From: Candidatus Mesolinea sp.
Lineage (GTDB): Bacteria; Chloroflexota; Anaerolineae; Anaerolineales; Anaerolineaceae
DNA: 22,509 nt
Direction of reading: 5' to 3'
NCBI GenBank assembly: GCA_003445715.1
Contig: DMCS01000107.1
Span: 11,260-33,768, forward strand
Shown one piece after another: positions 7,507 through 14,917 of this stretch. The notes beneath the pieces were generated by a model. It saw only the letters and a list, made by a program, of their open reading frames with translations. It searched no databases and was not told the origin of the DNA. The translations under genes and the position numbers were made by a program. The number at the start of each line of letters is the position of its first letter. The first letter of the stretch is position 1.

Positions 7507-9603
7507 GTGCCTATGGAACCCAGATCAGAACCGGAGCCGCAAGAACAAACTATCCTGGAATACCTCAAGCAGCAGCTTTCCTCCAAGAAGCGATCTGAGG
7601 CGCAAGTATCCTCAGGGCGTGAAGGCGGAGAAGCTGCCGTGGCTCAGCAACCCTTTCCGTGGCTGACAGCAGGGGCTTTAGTTTTGGCGCTTTTGGCGCA
7701 GTTGCTCTTAGAACCTACGGCAAACCGTTCAGGAATAATCAGCATAGTTCTTTATGTCCTCTCGTTGGGGCTGCTGCTGGCTGGCGGACGCCGCAAGGAA
7801 TGGTCGCTCGAGCTCTCACACCCTGACTCTCAAGGCTGGCGTATTTTTACCGGCTCCACCTGGCTGGTCTTGCCCGGGATTGGTTTTGCTACGCTCAGCT
7901 TTTTCATGCTTTCGGCTGGCTTTGTTACCCTACCGGCAGCTTTTGTGTGGGCAGCAGGCGTGGCGTTAGTCATCTTGGGCTTATGGGAACGAGACACCGA
8001 AGCACAAGTTGAACCTGAGCCTCAAAAACCCTCATTATTAACCCGATTCCAGCAAGATAGAGCTTGGTTCTTAGCAGCCGGCTTGGTTGCGCTCATCGTA
8101 CTTTATTTTGCTTTCTCGCGGCTTGACCTAGTTCCACCGGAGCTGATGAGCGTGCAAGTGGATCATTTTTATACCGTCCAAGAAATTCTGCAAGGAAACA
8201 CCGCGCTCACCTTTAACCGCAATTTGGTCAGCGAACCGCTGCAATATTATTGGGCAGCTTTGATCGCTAGACTGGGAGGTGGAGAGCTGAGTTTCACCCT
8301 ACTGAAAACTGCCTATGCGTTAGCTAGTCTAGTCGGCACGTTTTTCCTCTACCGCCTGACGGAGGAACTTATGGACCGCTGGGCAAGTTTGATCGCTGCA
8401 GGCTTGTTTGGGGTGGCGTTTTGGCCTGTCCTGCAGACGCGTGCAGTTTTAGGTGCAGGGTTGACGCTTCCCATCCTCATTCCAGCAATGTATTACCTGC
8501 TGCGCGGTTTGCGGCGCGAACGCGTGAACCACATTCTTATCGCTGCCTTGTTGGGCGGTCTTGGACTACTGACCAACAAGGTTTTCCTCATCTTCCCGTT
8601 AGTGGTGCTGGTTGTGCTGCTCATCTGGCTTTTGCACGGAGAAAGACAACCAAAGTTAGGCGTTTTCTTCAGCCTGATTGCCATTTTTTTGCTGGTCAGT
8701 GCAATCACGGCTATGCCAATCGTGCGCGCCCTCACGCTGAACCCGCAGGAATATTTACGGCCGATCCTCTCGCGTGTTTCCAGCTTGGAGACTCCGCTGC
8801 CCGGCAGCCCCTTGAGCCTCTTTTTCAGTAACTGGCTGACAGCGCTGGGCATAGTCAACTGGAGCAACCGCAGCAGCTGGGTGGATGGCATTCCATTGCG
8901 GCCAGCGGTGGATTGGGTGACGGGAGCCTTGTTTATCTTAGGGATAGCCACCATATTGCGGAGCTATCACCAGAACAAGGATTGGTCCTTGCTCGCGTTG
9001 GTAATACTCTACCCTTTGCTGCTGATCCCAAGCGCACTCGCCTTAGCCTTCCCAACCGAAAACCCCTCGCTTAGCCGTGGGTTAGGTGCAGCTTTGCCTG
9101 TCTTTGTTATTGCGGCATTGGGGTTGTATACCCTGGGCAAGTCTTTGCTTCTCGCGCTCAAAACAAAAAAACATTTTGGCCGTGTTATTGTAATTGGTAT
9201 TATTTCCGTATTGATTCTTTGGCAAAATTCAGAGGCAATTTTCCATGAATACCCGCAGACTTACCGCCAGAACACCTGGAATGCCTCTGAGATGGGCAAG
9301 GTAATTACCCAAACCAGGCAGAACTTTGGCGGCTTGGGCGGCGTCTGGGTGATAGGCTATCCGTATTGGGTAGATGCGCGCGCTGTGGCGATTGAAGCTG
9401 GCCTGCCGCAAGCAGACTTGGCGCTGCAGCCACCGCAGCTGGAAGAGACGCTCAGTTTCCCGCTCCCCAAGCTCTTCCTGCTAAATCCGCAGGATAGTGA
9501 TACACTCTCGCAGCTACAGGCGCTTTACCCGCTGGGTAGTGTGGTGCTCTATCCCTCCGCCTACCCGGAGAAAAACTTTTTGATTTATACGGTGGCTCAA
9601 TAA
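7507..9603 (+). CDS. GT39 (PMT_2)-like membrane glycosyltransferase with four-helix N-terminal extension
   Basis: A 698-residue protein. A hydrophilic, glutamate-rich N-terminal tail (1-48) is followed by about four hydrophobic segments (residues 52-160), a linker, and then a GT39-like core. The core opens with one helix, LVPPELMSVQVDHFYTVQE (208-226) and NLVSEPLQYYWAAL, the pattern of the first extracytoplasmic loop in PMT-like enzymes, then about eight helices and a ~110-residue C-terminal soluble domain. PMT-like enzymes use polyprenyl-phosphate sugars at the outer membrane face. The expected acidic pair DE appears as D219-H220, so the catalytic state is uncertain. Either GTG (7507) or ATG (7513) could start translation; neither has a strong ribosome site. 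It opens the unit of four large membrane proteins. The family is well supported; activity is not. Confidence 0.78.
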   Translation: MPMEPRSEPEPQEQTILEYLKQQLSSKKRSEAQVSSGREGGEAAVAQQPFPWLTAGALVLALLAQLLLEPTANRSGIISIVLYVLSLGLLLAGGRRKEWSLELSHPDSQGWRIFTGSTWLVLPGIGFATLSFFMLSAGFVTLPAAFVWAAGVALVILGLWERDTEAQVEPEPQKPSLLTRFQQDRAWFLAAGLVALIVLYFAFSRLDLVPPELMSVQVDHFYTVQEILQGNTALTFNRNLVSEPLQYYWAALIARLGGGELSFTLLKTAYALASLVGTFFLYRLTEELMDRWASLIAAGLFGVAFWPVLQTRAVLGAGLTLPILIPAMYYLLRGLRRERVNHILIAALLGGLGLLTNKVFLIFPLVVLVVLLIWLLHGERQPKLGVFFSLIAIFLLVSAITAMPIVRALTLNPQEYLRPILSRVSSLETPLPGSPLSLFFSNWLTALGIVNWSNRSSWVDGIPLRPAVDWVTGALFILGIATILRSYHQNKDWSLLALVILYPLLLIPSALALAFPTENPSLSRGLGAALPVFVIAALGLYTLGKSLLLALKTKKHFGRVIVIGIISVLILWQNSEAIFHEYPQTYRQNTWNASEMGKVITQTRQNFGGLGGVWVIGYPYWVDARAVAIEAGLPQADLALQPPQLEETLSFPLPKLFLLNPQDSDTLSQLQALYPLGSVVLYPSAYPEKNFLIYTVAQ

Positions 9604-9610
9604 ACGGCTT

Positions 9611-12600
9611 ATGCACTCGTCAACTTTGATGCAGACGAACTCAAAACGCTCCAAAAAACACTTTGACTGGAAATCAGTCCTATTGGTTTTCCTGCTTTTA
9701 GCCATCATTTGCAGCGGCGCTTACTTTCGCACGATTGGCGTAGATTGGGACCAAGGCAGGCATTTGCATCCCGATGAGCGCTTTCTCTCGATGGTGCTCA
9801 ATAGCATAACGCCAGTTCCAGATATCAAAACTTACTTTGATACCTCTACATCCACGCTCAATCCGGGTAACGTGGGCTACCAATTCTTTGTGTATGGCAC
9901 TCTACCGCTGTTCATCATCCGCTATGTGGGCGAGTGGATCGGGCAAACCGGTTATGACCCCATCACCCTCGTTGGCCGGCAGCTCTCGGCAATTGCCGAT
10001 ATCCTCACAATTTTGCTTGTCTTTCTCATCGCTCTGCGTCTTTTTGACGAAAAAATTGGCTTGTTAGCCGCGGCTTTCTATGCCTTTGCCGTGCTGCCCA
10101 TTCAGCAATCCCACTTTATGACAGTAGATACCTTCACCAACACTTTCGGGATGTTGACCGTCTACTTTGCAGTCGTGATCCTGACACGCCCCAAGCTGCG
10201 ACTGCGGGAGGAAACTGGGCAGCGCATCAAGCTGAAGTTCAGCGTTTGGCTGCCTTATATTGCCTTTGGGGTCGGCTTGGGCATGGCTACGGCGTCCAAA
10301 ATCAACGCAGCCTCGTTAGCGCTGCTTTTGCCAGCGGTGGAGCTGGTGCGCTATTTTGCGCTCAAAGGCGAGGAACACGAGGATTACCGCGGCTTCAGCC
10401 TGCGCATGGTGCTGCTGGCAGCAGTGGTGAGCGTGTTCGTCTTCTGCTTAGGGCAGCCTTATGCCTTCCAGGGTCCAGGTTTACTCGGTGTACGCTTCAA
10501 TCAGGAGTGGATCGCCGGGTTGCGCACGTTGCAGCAGCAAAGCACAGGCAATGTGGACTTCCCGCCGGCATTGCAATGGACGCGCCGTTCGCTTACCTTC
10601 CCATACTTCAACTTAGTCGTATGGGGATTGGGCATTCCTTTGGGTGTTACCGCACTGGCGAGCCTGATTGGTATGGGCTGGGCTGGCATTAAGGGCAAAC
10701 AATATAAGCTTTTGCCCCTTTGGGGCTGGACGGTCTTTTACCTGCTCTGGCAAACTACGGCTTGGGTGAAAGCCATGCGCTATTTGCTGCTGGTTTATCC
10801 CTTGCTCGCGATTATCGCTGCGTGGGGCATTTTTCAACTTTGGCGCGCAAAGGGAGAGCTCAAGCTCTGGCGGGTGAAGGTTTCACCTAAAGCCTTGCAT
10901 GTCGCTGGAGCTATAGCAGGCGTTGTGGTTGTGATTGGCTCAGGACTGTGGGCATTTGCCTTCACGCGCATTTATACCCAGCCGCACACACGCGTGGCAG
11001 CTACAGATTGGATTTATGCGAATATTCCCGGCCCAGTCAATTTGGTGATGACCACCGCCGAAGGGGAGAAGATTGCGCAGCAACCTTACCGCAGCGGCGA
11101 TTATTTGACCGGCGCGCAAGCTTACCCGTTCGTTTTTGAGGCAGAACTTACAGGTGGATTAACCAGTTTTACCATCCCAACCTATGGGCAGATTAGCGGG
11201 AGCAAGCCCCTCAATCGCTTTACCGTCAGCATAGCTCGTGCAGATGGGCTCAGGATACCGCTCAGCCTGCCGGTTTTAGCTGAGGGGACGGCTTGCAGGC
11301 TCAACAACTCCTCTGCGGGCTCCCTTGATTTTAGGTTTCCACAAGCCACCCGCTTGGAAGAGGACGAAACCTACCTGATCACCTTGCGTCAATCTGATAG
11401 GCAGGCGCAGGTGTTTTTGAACGGAGTGCCACATGTTTCTCTAGAGGAAGCAGACGGGCAAATTTTTGCCCAAATGCTGCCCAAGATCGTCGAAACCGTC
11501 ACGCCTGCGCATAGTTATACTATGGATGTAAGCGTACTTGAACCTGGGGAAATTATTGCCGTCGAGATGCCCTTTATGTTGGACCTCAGCCATAGCCCAT
11601 TAGAGAAGACTCTGCGCGTTACGCTGACGCCATCAGCTGAAACTGACCTAACGCCGGTGAGCGGCACAGCGCAAGGTACCTTCATCGAGTTAGGCGATGG
11701 CAAAGGCACAGCGCTTCGCATTGAACTCGACGAACCGCTACGCATCACCACGCCGCAGCTCGTGCGCTTTGACCTGGAAATGCTTGCCGGCGATGGGCGA
11801 ATTGCCATCGCTTCAGTTGCTCCGGTGCATGAGTCCTCATGGGATGATGCCTTGCCGGTGGCTAAAGCCGGTTACGTGCCTTATAGCGACGCTGGCGGCA
11901 TCTTCCGCGGCGACTTGAACTTGGAGCTGTATTGGCCAGATGACTCCTCGAAGTTAGAACGCTTTGTAAGAGTCTTACAGCAAGGTGATTACATCTTCAT
12001 CAGTTCCAATCGGCAATGGGGCACCACAACGCGCGTGCCGGAACGCTACCCGCTCACCACACAGTACTACCGCAGCTTGCTTGGTTGCTCAGAAGACATG
12101 GACGTGGTAACTTGCTACAACATCGCTGAGCCCGGTATGTTTTCGGGCAGCTTGGGCTTCGAGCTTGTGCAAACCTTCACTTCATATCCACACTTGGGGT
12201 CCTGGCAATTCAACGATCAATTTGCCGAGGAAGCTTTCTCGGTTTATGACCACCCTAAGGTCCTGATTTTTAAGAAGACAGCGGATTTTGACATCCGAAA
12301 AGTCAGAGAGATTCTTGGGTCAGTAGATCTCTCTCACGTGGTCAATCTTGCGCCGCGGCAATTAGATTCTTACGATCGCAGCCTCGAGAAGAGCAACTAT
12401 TTGATGCTGACGGAAGAGCAAAAGCAAATTCAACGCGAAAACGGCACTTGGTCGGAGTTGTTTGACCGCGAGTCGCTGGTCAATTCCAACCAAACGGTGG
12501 CTGTCATCGTTTTTTATCTGTTTAGTTTCGTTTTAGGGCTGGCGGTTTACCCATTCGTGCGCTTAGCGCTGCCCGGGTTGGAAGATAAGGGCTACGCATT

Positions 12601-14917
12601 TTCGCGTTTGGCGGGCTTATTGCTGTTTGGGTATTTGGCGTTCGTGCTCGGCTCGGCTGGCGTCTATGTTACGCGAGGATTGCTTCTGGGGATCTTCATC
12701 GCTATCGCAGTTTCAGGGTTTATTCTTGGTTTCCTCAAGCGCAAAGAGCTTGCACAAGAGCTCACGCAAAACTGGAAGCGCTATTTGGTCATTGAGCTGG
12801 TAGGGCTGGCAGCCTTCCTGTTCTTGCTGTGGGTGCGTTATCAAAACCCGGACCTCTGGCACCCTTATCGAGGTGGGGAGAAGCCTATGGACTTCTCTTA
12901 CCTCAATGCGGTGATTAAGAGCACAGTTTTTCCGCCTTACGACCCTTGGTTTGCCGGCGGTTACATCAACTATTATTACTTTGGTTTCGTCATCTTGGGC
13001 ATGCCGATTAAACTGCTGGGTATTATCCCTGCAGTGGCTTATAACATTGTGCTGCCTTTGTGGTACGCGCTCTTGGCAATGGGGGCTTATAGCGTGGGTT
13101 GGAACTTGACAAGACGCATTATCGCAGCCAAAAAGGGCGCGGATAGCCCAGAGCTGCGGAAACTGTTTGGGCAGCCGTTTTGGGCTGGGCTGTGGACGGT
13201 TTTGCTCTTGGCATTTTTAGGCAACCTTGGCAACGTGAAGCTGCTCACGGACACCTTAGCCTCCATGGGCGCAGCTGGCGCACTGATGGAAGGGGCTTCG
13301 GTCTTTCAGAAGATTGGCTGGTTTTTCAAGGGATTTGGCATGGTCTTGCAGGACGTCCCCATGCCGCTTTACCCAGGCGATTGGTATTGGATGGCGAGCC
13401 GCACCATTCCCGGTGAAGCTATTACGGAGTTCCCTTATTTCACCTTTCTCTATGCTGATTTACATGCACATTTAATTGCCATGCCCTTTGTGGTTTTCTC
13501 GGTCGCATGGGGGATGTCTTTTCTCTTCTCGCAAGGCAAGTGGAGTTCTGATCGCAAAGAAAATCGGATAGGATTTATCCTGAGTCTGCTGCTGGGCGGC
13601 CTGATAATTGGCGCGCTCAAACCGATTAATACCTGGGATTCTTACACCTTCTTGCTGCTAAACCTATTTATTATTGGGTATACCGGTTGGAAGTATCTAG
13701 AGCCGGTGAGGTTTGTTAAAAATCCGAAGTTAGGTAAAGTGGTTACCATCGCTGGCTTGATGCTGGTTCTGGTTGTGCTCAGTACAGTACTGTATACACC
13801 CTTCAACCGAAATTTTCATCCTGGGTACAGCCAAATTGGGCTATGGAGTGGTGACCGCACGCCGCTTAAGTCTTACTTCACCCATTGGGGTTTGCTGCTC
13901 TTCATCGTGCTGTTTTGGTATCTATGGGAGACCTATCAATGGTTAGCTGTGACGCCGCTTTCTGCGCTCAAAAAGCTCGAGCCGCATCGGCAGCTCATCA
14001 CGATTGCCGGAGTGGTGTTCTTAGCGCTGTTGGTAGTTTTGCTGCTACTAGGAGTGAGCGTGGCGATAATTGTTTTACCGCTCTGCCTTTGGTCTCTGAT
14101 TCTCATCCTCAAGCAGGATCAAAGTGATGCCAAACGCTTAGCTTTCTTTATGATCGCGACGGCTCTGCTGGAAACGTTGGTTGTTGAGATGGTGTACCTG
14201 GTGGGTGATATTGGTCGCATGAATGTGGTCTTCAAACTCTATATGCAAGCTTGGCTGCTGCTCACTTTAGCCTTGGGTTCTGGGCTGATTGCACTCTGGA
14301 ATGACCAGCATAAGTGGACGCTGCGTACCCAGTTGATCTTCCAGATCCCATTGATTCTAATGGTCGCAGGTGCGCTGCTTTTCCCATTGATGGGCACGAC
14401 CGATAAAATTCACGACCGCATAGACGTAAATGCGCCCCATACCTTGGATGGTATGCAGTATATGCTTACTTCCAGCTATTATGACATGGGCGTGAGCATG
14501 CCCCTGGCAGAGGATTACGCCGCAATCCGCTGGATGCAAGACAACATCCAAGGCTCGCCTGTAATTGTGGAAGGACAAGCCTACGAATATCGCTGGGGCA
14601 CCCGCTATACGATCTATACCGGCCTGCCAGGCGTGGTTGGGTGGAATTACCACCAACGCCAGCAGAGAGCCATCTTGCAAACGAACGAAGTCCAAAACCG
14701 CGTGGACGCAGTCGATAAGTTCTACCTGACTGACGACTTGGACTATGTGCGCAGCTTCCTCAAGAAGTACGAGGTCAGCTACATTGTCGTTGGCAGGTTA
14801 GAGCAGGCGTTTTATCCTGGGGGCGGATTAGCCAAATTTGGGGAGCAAGCGGGTATACTTTGGGATGAAGTCTATCGCAATGGCGAAACGGTCATTTATC
14901 AAGTGAGGTTACCTTGA
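9611..14917 (+). CDS. Fusion protein: GT39-like module + soluble domain + DUF2298 (Chlor_Arch_YYY) module
   Basis: A 1768-residue protein in three parts. Residues 20-460 are a GT39/PMT-like membrane core with the acidic motif HPDERF (53-58) in the first loop. Residues ~464-890 are mostly hydrophilic and probably extracytoplasmic, beginning ATDWIYANIPG and ending SVYDHPKVLIFKK (about 876-888). Residues ~960-1768 are a DUF2298 module: GEKPMD (1089-1094), FPPYDPW (1107-1113), NYYYFG (1120-1125, the family's YYYxG signature), EFPYFT (1273-1278), DLHAH (1283-1287) and RMN-x3-K with R1536 and K1542. DUF2298 has no known function; GT39 enzymes use polyprenyl-phosphate sugars. It starts 7 bases after the previous stop, with ATG choices at 9611 and 9629 and no clear Shine-Dalgarno; its stop overlaps the next start. 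Continuity of the frame over 5.3 kb argues against an assembly artefact. Confidence 0.83.
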   Translation: MHSSTLMQTNSKRSKKHFDWKSVLLVFLLLAIICSGAYFRTIGVDWDQGRHLHPDERFLSMVLNSITPVPDIKTYFDTSTSTLNPGNVGYQFFVYGTLPLFIIRYVGEWIGQTGYDPITLVGRQLSAIADILTILLVFLIALRLFDEKIGLLAAAFYAFAVLPIQQSHFMTVDTFTNTFGMLTVYFAVVILTRPKLRLREETGQRIKLKFSVWLPYIAFGVGLGMATASKINAASLALLLPAVELVRYFALKGEEHEDYRGFSLRMVLLAAVVSVFVFCLGQPYAFQGPGLLGVRFNQEWIAGLRTLQQQSTGNVDFPPALQWTRRSLTFPYFNLVVWGLGIPLGVTALASLIGMGWAGIKGKQYKLLPLWGWTVFYLLWQTTAWVKAMRYLLLVYPLLAIIAAWGIFQLWRAKGELKLWRVKVSPKALHVAGAIAGVVVVIGSGLWAFAFTRIYTQPHTRVAATDWIYANIPGPVNLVMTTAEGEKIAQQPYRSGDYLTGAQAYPFVFEAELTGGLTSFTIPTYGQISGSKPLNRFTVSIARADGLRIPLSLPVLAEGTACRLNNSSAGSLDFRFPQATRLEEDETYLITLRQSDRQAQVFLNGVPHVSLEEADGQIFAQMLPKIVETVTPAHSYTMDVSVLEPGEIIAVEMPFMLDLSHSPLEKTLRVTLTPSAETDLTPVSGTAQGTFIELGDGKGTALRIELDEPLRITTPQLVRFDLEMLAGDGRIAIASVAPVHESSWDDALPVAKAGYVPYSDAGGIFRGDLNLELYWPDDSSKLERFVRVLQQGDYIFISSNRQWGTTTRVPERYPLTTQYYRSLLGCSEDMDVVTCYNIAEPGMFSGSLGFELVQTFTSYPHLGSWQFNDQFAEEAFSVYDHPKVLIFKKTADFDIRKVREILGSVDLSHVVNLAPRQLDSYDRSLEKSNYLMLTEEQKQIQRENGTWSELFDRESLVNSNQTVAVIVFYLFSFVLGLAVYPFVRLALPGLEDKGYAFSRLAGLLLFGYLAFVLGSAGVYVTRGLLLGIFIAIAVSGFILGFLKRKELAQELTQNWKRYLVIELVGLAAFLFLLWVRYQNPDLWHPYRGGEKPMDFSYLNAVIKSTVFPPYDPWFAGGYINYYYFGFVILGMPIKLLGIIPAVAYNIVLPLWYALLAMGAYSVGWNLTRRIIAAKKGADSPELRKLFGQPFWAGLWTVLLLAFLGNLGNVKLLTDTLASMGAAGALMEGASVFQKIGWFFKGFGMVLQDVPMPLYPGDWYWMASRTIPGEAITEFPYFTFLYADLHAHLIAMPFVVFSVAWGMSFLFSQGKWSSDRKENRIGFILSLLLGGLIIGALKPINTWDSYTFLLLNLFIIGYTGWKYLEPVRFVKNPKLGKVVTIAGLMLVLVVLSTVLYTPFNRNFHPGYSQIGLWSGDRTPLKSYFTHWGLLLFIVLFWYLWETYQWLAVTPLSALKKLEPHRQLITIAGVVFLALLVVLLLLGVSVAIIVLPLCLWSLILILKQDQSDAKRLAFFMIATALLETLVVEMVYLVGDIGRMNVVFKLYMQAWLLLTLALGSGLIALWNDQHKWTLRTQLIFQIPLILMVAGALLFPLMGTTDKIHDRIDVNAPHTLDGMQYMLTSSYYDMGVSMPLAEDYAAIRWMQDNIQGSPVIVEGQAYEYRWGTRYTIYTGLPGVVGWNYHQRQQRAILQTNEVQNRVDAVDKFYLTDDLDYVRSFLKKYEVSYIVVGRLEQAFYPGGGLAKFGEQAGILWDEVYRNGETVIYQVRLP

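Noticed and set aside
8421..8954. Open frames of 136 and 153 codons inside the first GT39-like gene
   Set aside because: They are fully contained in a continuous membrane-protein reading frame and have compositions typical of shifted or antisense reading.
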